Assembly: GCA_016490735.1 (NCBI GenBank)
Contig: JAEMWC010000759.1
Location: 207,501-271,500, forward strand
Direction of reading: 5' to 3'
Length of the DNA: 64,000 nucleotides
Source: Pachyseris speciosa
Taxonomy: Eukaryota; Cnidaria; Anthozoa; Scleractinia; Pachyseridae
Shown: positions 32,433-41,399 of the stretch, one piece after another
How positions within the stretch are numbered: position 1 is the stretch's first letter
Layout of the letters: each line of letters starts with the position of its first letter
Program-made: the position numbers and the translations under genes
Notes under the pieces: generated by a model
Seen by the model: the letters and a program-made list of their open reading frames with translations, nothing else
Database searches by the model: none
Told to the model about the DNA's origin: nothing

Positions 32433-33457
32433 TTTTGCGGCGCCCCATTGAAAAGATCACCACCCCCGCAATTACAAGGGCTCCTACAGCGACAAGAATT
32501 TTTTTCACATTGTGGGTATCGTTTCCGAAGTCCTCCGGCGGAGTTGGTTCTTCCTCCGATGGTTTGGGTGTTTCTTGCAAATTTAAGCTTGGTGGCAGCA
32601 ATGTTTTTGTTGGGTTCTGGGATTTCATCGCGGCTTTGTGGATTGGGTTTGAAGGATGGCTGTTTGGCGGGGTGATCTTTGATGGTCCACCCGCCATCAA
32701 GTGAAGGGCCGCTTTTTTTGTGCCCTGATTCACATCATTGTTTATCCCAAGTTTTTCCCGGCCCGGCCTGCTTGAGCTTGTTGTTGTAGCCCACCATGCT
32801 TCCTGAGTTCAAAACCATATTTGAGGGCATCAGCCAGCACCTAGGCGCCACTGCCAGATTCAAACGAACCTTTGCTTCGTCCACAGAAAGCTGATAACGC
32901 TGAACGCTCTTCGAAATGTCTGATGTGTGGATGGCATTCTCCATAAGAATAAGGAATTCTCTTTGCGCCTCCTTGGCTCGCCCATCGTTTCCAAGAATGC
33001 TGCTTCTAACGTTTACTTGGGCACCGAGAATGCAGTAAACAAACGCTTCTATTGACTGGTTCAGGCGGGCCATGCCGGCCTGAATGAGCCCGTGCGCGGC
33101 ATCAGACACAAAATACTTAAATTGCTTGTCCGGGCCCTGGTCGTTTCTGATAAAATGAAGAACGTTGCCGCCGTCTTCCCCCGTGTTGGCTCCACTTTCG
33201 TCTGAAAACCTTTGATTCGATGGGTTTGAAAGAGGTGTGTGGTACTGCCAAAGCTTTTGCGCAAAGTCGCCATTGTCGTACTGAATGAATACATAGCCAA
33301 GGCCGTGGTTTTGACCGTGTGTGAAACGAAAGTCTGAGCTTAGATTGACACCGAATTCTGCGCAAATCCTTCTGCAAGAAGCCTTGTCGTATTTGTTATC
33401 CTTTTGGTTAAAATTGGGGCCGTCGGGCAGAGAGATTATGCTTTGAATACCACCCAT
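32416..33457 (-). pseudogene. putative minor capsid/membrane protein with myristoylation-type N-terminus, one frameshift
   Basis: The first 240 residues (33457-32735) are open and start MGGIQSIISLPDGPNF. Gly2 with Ser6 fits the N-myristoylation pattern. A cysteine-containing region and a FVYCILGAQVNVRSSILG segment follow. Near 32765 the frame slips by 1 nt in a GC-rich run and continues as a proline-rich linker (NSHPSNPIHK, EEEPTPPEDFGND) and a C-terminal membrane helix, ILVAVGALVIAGVVIFSMG, with a basic tail. About 350 residues were encoded originally. Possibly a membrane-tethered virion protein; no homology is recognised. Confidence 0.6.
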
Positions 33458-33645
33458 CTCGAAAAGAATTCGCCTTGTTGTGAAATAAACATGAAAGAGA
33501 TAAAAGGAGCGGAGCTGCCAGCTCCTGTGGCATTTCTCAAAACGTCACCAGTCAAAATCTCTCTTGAAACGCCGCAATCTGTTGTTGCACACCAAAATGC
33601 AAAGTTTAGCTGTTAAGGCCAAAACCCCATGTGTGGACTGCCGAG
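33458..33645. other. short gap inside the element
   Basis: Noncoding spacer between two minus-strand genes. I see no clear feature. Confidence 0.4.
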
Positions 33646-34131
33646 TCATTTTCTGGCAACTATTGATGTGTTGAATGTTATCTTTGTGTCTTTAAAAATG
33701 TTCCTGTACTGTGTTGTGAAAAAGTCTGTGGGTGTGACGTAAATTTTTTGCAAACCGTTCAGCTTTGCGCCAATCTGCGATTGAATTTTTTCTGTGAAAT
33801 CAACCGCAGGGATTGTCTGCGGCGGTTGTTTTAAAAAAGCTGAAAGCTGTGATGGAAAACCGCCGCTTGGTTGCATTCCCAGTGCCTGTTTCATTGCTTG
33901 TGCCCAATATTTTTTGTCTGAACCAAAAACACTTTTCAGATAGTCGGGCCCTGCTTTGTACATAATTTCCGCTGTTGCCTTGTGGTCATCCGTAAAGTTG
34001 GCTTCCGCGGTAAATTTGCTCTTGTCAGCATTGGGGAATTTCGATAAAAACTCGGCCCAAGCCTTGTCTTTTGCATTTTTTGAAAGTCGGCGGGCCTCAG
34101 GCGTTTGCACCCACTGAAGGAAATTTGCCAT
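33646..34131 (-). CDS. 161-residue element protein, unknown function
   Basis: The frame opens further upstream, but the start is best placed at ATG 34131 (MANFLQWVQTPEARRLSKNA), because the preceding codons are low complexity and the start then faces the divergent gene at 34184. The protein is helical and basic at the N-terminus, then contains KAGPDYLKSVFGSDKKYWAQ, a proline stretch (KQPPQTIPAVDF), and a C-terminal beta-like part (QKIYVTPTDFFTTQYRNIF). It is intact. No family is recognised. A virion core or minor capsid role is possible from position only. Confidence 0.55.
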   Translation of the reverse strand: MANFLQWVQTPEARRLSKNAKDKAWAEFLSKFPNADKSKFTAEANFTDDHKATAEIMYKAGPDYLKSVFGSDKKYWAQAMKQALGMQPSGGFPSQLSAFLKQPPQTIPAVDFTEKIQSQIGAKLNGLQKIYVTPTDFFTTQYRNIFKDTKITFNTSIVARK

Positions 34132-35084
34132 CTTCTGAAAAGGTGATATTTTAAATTGAATTTTTATCTTTACTTGGAATGCAATGGTTGTGATCACAAT
34201 TTCCACAACTGACAACCCCTGCACCGTCTATTTCGACGAGGCAATTCCGAAAGCCGATTATGTGCGGCTTGTTTCTTGCACGCTTTGCAATTCATGGCAC
34301 AATTTAAAACAAAATGGGAAAATTTCGTTTTTTGATGGTAATAGCGAGAGGAAAAAAAACAATATTACAGGGGCATTATAACTTGAAAAAATAGCAAAAG
34401 AAATTAAAAGTTCTTTGAAACAATACTCAGAACCGTTAACTACCGAAATACATTCGCCTGTTGGAGCGATGGTTATTTATAATGAAAACAACAGAAATAT
34501 AGAACTTGATGAAAACCTTGCCGAGTTTCTTGGTATAAACAAAAAATTGTTTATTACATTTGTCAAACAGCTAAAAACACCAACGAGTTATTTTGTTCAT
34601 TGTGATTTGGTCGACACAAATAGAAATTTGTTGAATGGTAAAAGGTCAAACCTTCTTGCCCAGGTTGGAATCAAAGGAAACGCTTACGAAAATGTCAACT
34701 ATCAAACAGATGAGGTGTCATTGTTGTGGTTCATATTTTATTTTGGTTCAAATTTCTTTCACTCCAGTTTAGTTTTTTCAAACTAGTTTAGTTTTTTCAA
34801 ACCAGTTTATTATTTTTAAACTGGTTTGTTCTTATCAACTTTCTAAAAAGGGCTTTTATTTTTGGGGTGTGGTTGAAAAAATGGGGCGTGGAAATTTATG
34901 GGGGGTTACAAAAAGAATGTAAGAACATTTTTTCAGATCACTTCAGTATCACTCTCCCCTTCTCCCTTCTTCTAACCTCCCCTCATTCACTGTATCACTC
35001 CCCCTACTCCCTGCCATCTGACACACTTACCTTATATCCAACTACATCTTTTGCAACAAATATTTTTTTTATTGCACTTACCGG

Positions 35085-35160
35085 AGTTTGGAACCGCCAA
35101 CCTCTTGATCAGAAGTCTTGCACCCTATCCATTATACCACAGTGGTGACAGATTCATAGT
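35085..35160 (-). repeat. tRNA-like SINE head inside the transposon
   Basis: Read on the minus strand: A-box-like TGGTATAATGG, an anticodon-arm-like AGACTTCTGATCAAG, and B-box-like GCGGTTCCAAACTCC. It resembles a tRNA-Arg(TCT)-like head but does not form a full cloverleaf by eye. Confidence 0.45.
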
Positions 35161-36122
35161 TCCTAAACTCTCTCTACCGCATCTTATCTGCAAGGCTTCT
35201 AAGCTATTTTCGAAATGACAGAAGCCATAGAAGAATACTGTGTTGATAAAGAGTAGTTTTACCAGAAAATAACTGAGTTAAATGAACAAACCAAAATTTC
35301 TGCCTCACCACTTAATGAGTAGCCAAAAAACAGAGAAATGGCGAAATGATAGACATTATACAGCAAAATAAGTCAAAGAGTTGTCAATGAGTTTTTAAGC
35401 CTATGCAAAATACATTGTGAGCAGAAGTCAATTAATGCTAGAGTGAAACCTGTATAGGGACCACTACAAAGTGAAGTTTTCTTACCCCTTATTGAAATAG
35501 ACTTGGCTTTCAGAAATTGTGCCTGCAAATGTTCTAATCCACACACTTGGCTTATGTCAGTGAGAGATCACCAAACAAAGTTTGTCTGCAGTGCTTATAT
35601 TATCCCCTGCATAGCATTAGGCTACTGAAGTCCTGGGTGCTCTGAGAGAGTACTGTTAGTAACACATACATAGATCATATAACCTGTGTAATTTAACCAA
35701 GGTTGTGCTCTAGCAGTGCCCAGGGGCCCCTGGCGACTTACTTTTGCCTTTAGGAGACAAGGAAATCTTGGTTTTTTCACACAATTATTATGCTGCGCAC
35801 CCTAGATTTCACAGGTTTAGAGCTTTGGGCTCCCAAAAATTTTTCTTAGATCACAGCCTTGTAAATTAAACTGATGTAATACAACAATTCATATAATACA
35901 AGGGTGGCCACAGTTTCACAAATTATGTATTATGTCAAGTGCATGGCCATTGATTACTGTAACATGCAAAATGTCTGTAGTACAATTTACAACCTTAAAA
36001 TTGTTACCATAAACTAAATTATCCATTTCTTGCATTATTTAATAAATTATAACTGGTAGCTGGCATGACCAAAGATGAGTTATGATAAAACAACATGTAG
36101 GCTTTGTAGTACAACCATACAT

Positions 36123-36238
36123 GTTGTGGTATGAAATTTACTTTGTGTGAAATTATTTCATACCAGTATGAAATTTATTTCCTTTGTCTCCTAGCCCTAA
36201 TTATTCATAGGAGAAAGTAAATTTCGTACCACAACATA
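36123..36238. mobile_element. ~115-bp nested mini-element with TGTTGTGG ends
   Basis: GTTGTGGTATGAAATTTACT and AGTAAATTTCGTACCACAAC form inverted ends. The TGTTGTGGT start is the same as that of the 1.8-kb element that contains it, suggesting related families. Confidence 0.45.
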
Positions 36239-36684
36239 TGCAATAGTGTTACAGTATGGTCTCCCTAACCCTTCCATAAAAGCTAACCATTTAAAATCAG
36301 GGTTTAGGCCTAATTAGTAAGATCAGTGCCTAACCCTACCCCCCTAAACCCAATCTGTAACCCCCCTAACCACTAACCCTAACCCTTTATTTAAAGTTTT
36401 TGTTAAAGTTTGTGTATTGAAGAAAAACTTCCCATGATTGTAAAAAATAAACTGGTTTGAAAAACATAAACTAGTTTGAAAAAAATAAACTGGATTGAAA
36501 AAATTTAACCAAAATAAAATTTGAACCACAACATCATATCTTCGAGCCGCTTCAACGAGTGAACATGTGAACAGTGTGACTCTTTCAGTCAAAGATGAAA
36601 ATGGGGAACTGTTTAATTTTCGAGGACAAAGGCTTTACTTTGAGTTGATGATAATTTAAAGAAAAAAAATTGGTTAATTATACC

Positions 36685-37361
36685 ATGCCGAATGAGGATG
36701 TGATGCCATTTCTCCCCGAGGCGTCTGCTCCACCAGAAAGTGTGGCAGAACAGCAGTATGCACCGATTTATCCCATTCTTCCCAATGCTGAAACTTTCCG
36801 GCTGACTGAGCTCAGCAAAATTGAAAAACAGATTTCTAATGAGGCGGAGCATTACAGGGTTGTGCTAAAAAAATACAAAAAGGCTCAAAAAGCCTGCAGC
36901 TATGCTGTTGCCGGTCTTGGCGTTGCACATCTTTGTCTTCTGGAGCTGTCGCCTCTGCACTGACTGGCGTTGGAATTGTGGTCAGTGTTCCTCTCGGTGT
37001 TGTGGGGGGTGTTTGCGGTGCGGTTTCCACCGTTTTGACTGGGGTCAACAAAAAGCTTGAAAGGAAAGTTGACAGACACAACAGACTAAGTGCTCTTGCT
37101 GCAACAAAACATGATACAATAAATTGTTTTGTTTCCAAGGCGCTCGATGATAATCGAGTTACAGACCTGGAATTCAAACACGCAACTCGTGAAATTAAAA
37201 GATACAACCAAATGAGGGCGGATTTGCGTGCAAGCTTTACCGAAAAACGGTCTATTCCGCCCCCTCCAAATATTGAAAAAATAAGGGAAGAGGTTCGCAG
37301 CGAGCGCAGGTTTGAACTAAATTTTAAGTTTCACGAAAGGTCTCGCCGCCTAATAAATTGA
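36685..37361 (+). pseudogene. proline-motif membrane protein of the element, one frameshift
   Basis: Starts MPNEDVMPFLPEASAPPESV at 36685 after TATACC. A coiled segment follows (LSKIEKQISNEAEHYRVVLK), then a hydrophobic region. The frame shifts near 36930 and continues as SSGAVASALTGVGIVVSVPL with more glycine-rich hydrophobic sequence, then a basic helical tail (KLERKVDRHNRLSALAATKH; IEKIREEVRSERRFEL). About 225 residues were encoded originally. It resembles a membrane-spanning virion protein with a long cytoplasmic tail, but no homology is recognised. Confidence 0.55.
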
Positions 37362-37384
37362 AAAAAGATAAATAAATATATACC

Positions 37385-37579
37385 ATGCTTGCCACACTGA
37401 TGCTTGCAATGTATTGGTTGATGGTGCCCCACTGTACAATCGAGGAAGAGGTCCGCAACGAGTTCAAGCGTGTGTTGGACGAACTCCATCAGCAAAATTT
37501 CAAGAAGCTTTCGTCATATCTTTTTGAAACTAATATTTTTGAAATTCGGTTTTTTCTGTCACATACAGGGGCTTCATAG
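37385..37579 (+). CDS. small 64-residue protein, unknown
   Basis: Short frame from ATG 37385, preceded by AAATATATACC, the strongest TATA-before-ATG case in the element. It begins MLATLMLAMYWLMVPHCTIE, a hydrophobic N-terminus, then a charged helix (EEVRNEFKRVLDELHQQNFK). The end may be altered, as it runs close to the convergent right-end gene. Function unknown. Confidence 0.4.
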   Translation: MLATLMLAMYWLMVPHCTIEEEVRNEFKRVLDELHQQNFKKLSSYLFETNIFEIRFFLSHTGAS

Positions 37580-37594
37580 ATGAGTTCGTTAATC

Positions 37595-38014
37595 TCATAC
37601 CAGCCCATTTCTCCCCGTTCTTCGATTTTTTTTTAGTACATTTTTTAGAATGGGTTCACAAAGCAAGTGGCTGCTTTTAATCTCTAGCGGGAGAATTAAA
37701 TCGTTTTGGGCTGAACAGAACTCTTTTGGAACAAAACAACATTCGCAAAGATAGTTCAAATATTCCATTTCTTCACAGGCTTCTTGCAACTGCTTTTCTC
37801 TTTCCAATTTTTCCTCTTCTGTCTCAACATAATTTTCATTTTTTAAGTAGTTGCATTCATCAAAAACACCGGAGAGTGGGGAACACAACTCCTCAAATGA
37901 ATCATATTTTTTTTTTATTTTGGCTGGGGCGGGCGGGCCGGAGTTTCCCCCCGCTGGCTCGTCCTCTCCGTAAAACTCGGCAAGCACCTCTTCCCCCACT
38001 CGTGCTGCTTCCAT
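37595..38014 (-). CDS. right-end gene: acidic Cys-containing protein sharing its N-terminus with the polymerase
   Basis: 139 codons from ATG 38014, which lies in the right terminal repeat at the position mirroring the polymerase ATG. The first ~25 residues (EAARVGEEVLAEFYGE and onwards) match the polymerase N-terminus with few changes. The rest is unique: KYDSFEELCSPLSGVFDECN, an acidic helix (YVETEEEKLEREKQLQEACE), and a cysteine cluster YLCECCFVPKEFC that could bind metal. Expression is presumably driven by the same promoter as the polymerase. Function unknown; early or regulatory roles are possible by analogy only. Confidence 0.6.
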   Translation of the reverse strand: MEAARVGEEVLAEFYGEDEPAGGNSGPPAPAKIKKKYDSFEELCSPLSGVFDECNYLKNENYVETEEEKLEREKQLQEACEEMEYLNYLCECCFVPKEFCSAQNDLILPLEIKSSHLLCEPILKNVLKKNRRTGRNGLV

Positions 38015-38284
38015 CTTGGCGTAGATAATGTGTGTATTTTTCTTCAATAGGGGTGACAACGTAGCACAAATTCCATAGCTTTGGCTGTAAAACTGGTTCA
38101 AACCGGTTTTGTTTGCACCACCAGCCTCTGCGCGTTCCAAGACACACACATGTAAAATGAGGGTTCTGGCAGCAGTAAGCACTAAAAAAATATATCAAAC
38201 AAAGACTCGGAGCAAAGCGACGAGGCTTTGTCTGATGTGTTTTTTTGTGCGAAACTGTGCCAGAACCCACATTTTACATGTCTG
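37925..38284 (-). repeat. right terminal inverted repeat with internal hairpin
   Basis: Inverted copy of 22541-22905 with scattered differences and a shorter CCGATTTTAA-type segment. The outer part (38148-38281) folds into the same type of hairpin. The inner part holds the start of the right-end gene. Confidence 0.9.
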
Positions 38285-38346
38285 TATCAGTTTTGCAAAC
38301 CTTTGCTTAATGACAGAATTTTCATAACACGCTCTTTGTCTTCAAG

Positions 38347-38531
38347 AAAATGCCAATGAAGAACAGAAGAAGGAGTTTCTGGATGAAATACAGATAATGA
38401 AGCAAGTTGGAGAGCACCCAAATGTCCTAAGTTTTCTTGGGTGTTGGACCACAACCACACCACTTCTCCTGATCATTGAGTACATTCCTCATGGAGACTT
38501 GCTTCACTGGCTAAGGCGCAAGAGAAGTGAG
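38347..38531 (+). CDS. receptor tyrosine kinase exon: helix C to hinge
   Basis: A 185-nt exon, phase 1 in and phase 0 out (AGTGAG|GTAACA). It encodes helix C with its salt-bridge Glu (KKEFLDEIQIMKQV), strand 4/5 (HPNVLSFLGCW), the hinge (LLLIIEYIPHGDLLHWL) and a basic end RRKRSE that starts the kinase insert. It is fully open. The LIIEYIPHGDLLHWLR hinge is typical for FGFR/Tie/Ret-like tyrosine kinases. It continues the exon at 22069-22268 in phase despite the 16-kb intron. Confidence 0.9.
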
Positions 38532-39270
38532 GTAACAATATTTGTTCTTACTTGGGCCTACTCTGGGATCCAAAGTCCACATATATAACTTAGGACAGAA
38601 GTTAGCTGATTTAGCTGCGGCTTTGGCAAAGTTTGCCTTAAGGTGAAGGGAAGTTTTGGTGACCCAAGGTGATTTTAGGCGACTTTAGGAGAAAAAAATA
38701 TAGAAGGTGCTGGGAGTAAACTAAACAGCATCAAAAGATATAGTAACAGGAGGATTATCATGAAAGATTATTATGAAAGGGCATAGCTCTTTCAGGGAGC
38801 AAGCGAAATGTAGCAGGAGAATTCTGCGTAGTAGCCAGAGAGTTCCCCGATCTCCGATGCCTAATGAACACCCTGATAGTTGAACCTCCTAATATGACTT
38901 GAATGGACATCTCTTGGATGTCTTCAATAACACAAGGGTGTCAGAGGTCCCACACGGAACCATTTACCTGAAAAGCGTAATGGAAGGTCCTTTATTAAGC
39001 CTCTTACCTACATAACTGATTATAGTTACATGTCAGGAAACCAAGGCTAAACAAGAATAGCCCTCAAGATCACTGAGACACAAAGACACCATCACAACCA
39101 CGTGATGCACCAAAGAAATTAGTAGAGAAACTCCAATCCATGGCATTGCATATTCTCTGAACTTGCCAATTTATTATAATTGACTTGAACAAAGACTGTC
39201 CAAGAATGGAATGAAATAGTTTTTTGAACTATTGTCGTATAAAGTTCTTTTTACTTGTATTTCACCTGTA
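38532..39270. other. intron, no gene recognised
   Basis: No recognisable gene or element. Confidence 0.45.
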
Positions 39271-39274
39271 TTAA

Positions 39275-39936
39275 GGTGGCTCAAAATGGTTTCGTTAAAC
39301 ACCAACTCTCTGATGGATCGATGCTCCCACAATTTTTCGTTTGTTTCCTTGAACATGGTTTCAAAAAATTCACAATTATTTCTGAACAAGTTCTGATCAA
39401 TTTTTTACATACATGGTTACCATAGCAACAGTACAGTCTCTTAGAATCACCCTTAATTGTGACTTTATGTGCCTGTAACTCAAAAACAAGTTGGATGACC
39501 CCCGTTTTTTATTATTGAATTGCAATCAACATATGAAGATTCATCTTTCTGCAAAGTTTAAAAAACAATCAGTACATAGAGTTCAAAGCCACCTTAATTT
39601 TTCGATAATTTAAAGTGGTTCTGAACCCCATGAACAGATTTTTTTAAACTTTGCAGAAAGATGAATTTTTATATGCTGACTGCAATTCAATAATAATAAA
39701 AAAGTCATCTGACTCGTTTTTGCGTTACAGGCACATAAGGCCAAAATTTAGGACGTTTCTAAGAGGTTGTACTGTTGCTATGGTAACCTTATATGTCAGA
39801 AAATTGATCCAAATTTGTTGAGAAATAATTGGGAAAGTTTTTGATAGAATGTCCAAGAAAACAAACAAAAATTTCTTGGAGTATCGATCCATCAAAGAGT
39901 TGGTGTTTAAAAATAACAAAACCATTTTGAGCCACC
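39275..39936. mobile_element. 662-bp foldback element, TTAA-flanked
   Basis: Two arms of about 320 bp are inverted copies of each other around a centre near 39600. The ends are GGTGGCTCAAAATGGTTT and its reverse complement. TTAA flanks both sides (39271-39274, 39937-39940). It is non-autonomous, presumably mobilised by a piggyBac-type transposase. Short open frames inside are chance. Confidence 0.8.
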
Positions 39937-40445
39937 TTAAAAGAAATGGTTTTCTGTTTAGCTGATGACAATATGACGGACTTACGATACGCATCTTTTA
40001 TTTTACTCACAAATTAAAGGTAGAAATGTATCACAAGGCGGAAACTCAAGCTTGCATTTCTGTAATGACATTAGTGCATTACAATAACATTTATGCCTCC
40101 TTGCCCGCTTGTCTTTTATGCCATTATTATAAAGAGAACCTATGGCTAAATTTTGTGGTCATCAGTCGAGCTATGTTTGCAAGAGCGCTTAAAGAAATAA
40201 GGAACAACGATGTGTTTGGGTATAATTTTTGCCACGCAAGATGGCCTATTTATTAATTAAATATAACGTCTTCAAACAAATTTAATTAGCTATGATTATT
40301 TGATTTTTTACGCTCTGGCAAACTTGAAAGCGGAGAAAAAAGGCCACAAGCCTCCTGTAGGGAGGCTCGCCCCACCCGAAGACAGATGACCCAGAAAAAG
40401 CCGAAGAGTAAACAGTTCCTCAGCACCTGCTTGACGACAGATCAC

Positions 40446-41176
40446 TCATGAACGAGCTGCATGTGTAGATAAACTAGTTGTACGAATATAGCTTAAAAAT
40501 GCATTGGACTTCCATCATCCTAACTGGCGAATTTGTGCGTCAGAAAGACCTTTAGCAGCAGTCCAAGTGGCTGCACCTATGCGAAAACTGTGTGCTTTGT
40601 ACAAGGTAGGGCCAATATTACAAAATCTAAGAGCCCTATTAAGTTGTTCCACAAAAATTTTCATGGGCGCCCCGCCCAGCCAGCAAAACAGGGGGCGACT
40701 GGTAGTCCCTCGAACAGAAATGAACGCTAAGAGAGCTCTGACCGGGCAACAAGATTTTTCTTGAAATATGTCAATAACAAATGGGCGCCCATTTGTACGG
40801 TGCTTATATTTATAAATTGTCAGTTGAAGAGCTATGACCTGCCCCTTGGTCGTCATTTAGCGTGACAGCTGATTAAGTTTAATCAGATTACTCTGATCAC
40901 TTCCGTTGACTGTTATCTCGCCGATGTGTAAAAATGCAAAAAGGCTATATAGCACATAGCTGAAAACATCTTAAACTGGTAGGCTGACTCTGTAGTGTGC
41001 TGAAATGAGGCAACAAGCTGCCGCAAGATTGGTAGTGTAATAGGAAGACGTACATCACGTACCGGTGCTAACTTGCGATAACCTTTAAGAATTTGACGAA
41101 TGATCGCAGTTTCCGTTGGATCATTAACACTTGCTAACTTATGGGCATAGCCTATAGCAGATAAATAACTAGTCAC
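40446..41176 (-). pseudogene. tyrosine recombinase (DIRS-type), broken
   Basis: N-terminal SAM-like part: 41176-40913 (MTSYLSAIGYAHKLASVNDP; LRQLVASFQHTTESAYQFKM). The first catalytic box, normally Arg-x-Gly-Glu, reads HIGEI near 40928 (CAC instead of an Arg codon), and a frameshift lies beside it. The C-terminal part, 40856-40515, holds the HxxR box in KAHSFRIGAATWTAAKGLS. A TGA then interrupts after RQLG, and the frame resumes with the catalytic-Tyr region (FLSYIRT) to a stop at 40446. Both the Arg change and the stop before the Tyr inactivate the enzyme, which would have circularised or integrated the element's DNA copy. Confidence 0.85.
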
Positions 41177-41399
41177 AGTGGAGGAAGCATAATTATGCGA
41201 ATAAATATGGGAAACAAATAGTACTATAATAGCGGGCTGTAAAGGTAAGCATAAGACTTCGTTACCTAAAAAGGACTGAGTCTATCTCCTGAATAAGATC
41301 CATGAGCGCTTGTAAGCGTCCTTGAAACACTTAGTGAGACTACCGGACAGAAGTGTTTGTGCTACCGAGGCCAGCTCTCAGGTAGAAGATGTGGTGGAA

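Larger units (their letters stand above)
34722..36533. mobile_element. 1.8-kb inverted-repeat transposon inserted in the virus-like element
   Basis: The left end TGTTGTGGTTCATATTTTAT and the right end, reverse complement TGTTGTGGTTCAAATTTTAT, match over about 60 bp. TCAT lies immediately outside both ends (34718-34721, 36534-36537). Subterminal CAGTTTA...TCAAA repeats occur at both ends. No transposase is recognisable, so it is non-autonomous. It contains a tRNA-derived SINE-like stretch and a short nested element with similar TGTTGTGG ends. It is younger than the host virus-like element because it interrupts one of its genes. Confidence 0.8.
34184..36659 (+). pseudogene. capsid-associated (penton-like?) gene, split by a 1.8-kb transposon
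   Basis: Starts MVVITISTTDNPCTVYFDEA at 34184. One in-frame TAA lies at 34379-34381. The same frame then continues (SPVGAMVIYNENNRNIEL, LFITFVKQLKTPTSYFVHCD) up to 34721. There a transposon (34722-36533) interrupts it. Directly after the right TCAT copy, the frame resumes at 36538 and ends with GQRLYFELMII and TAA at 36657-36659. Removing the insert and one TCAT leaves the two halves in the same frame. About 220 residues, beta-rich, intact ends. Size and neighbourhood fit a penton or minor capsid protein; this is unproven. Confidence 0.65.
22541..38284. mobile_element. Polinton/adintovirus-like integrated DNA virus element, 15.7 kb
   Basis: The element is bounded by ~360-bp inverted terminal repeats and a 6-bp direct duplication. 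Gene order: polymerase B (+), integrase (-), five small or ATPase genes (-), capsid (-), two genes (+), two genes (-), three genes (+), right-end gene (-). Protein-primed polymerase, retroviral-type integrase, packaging ATPase and capsid together define Polinton/Maverick and the related adintoviruses. No adenovirus-type maturation protease was recognised. The element sits in an intron of the host kinase gene. It is decayed: polymerase, integrase, ATPase and several small genes are broken, while the capsid gene is intact. A 1.8-kb transposon later inserted at 34722-36533. Confidence 0.92.

Noticed and set aside
36336..36390. Telomere-like CCCTAA repeats.
   Set aside because: Only a short degenerate patch inside the 1.8-kb transposon; no array.
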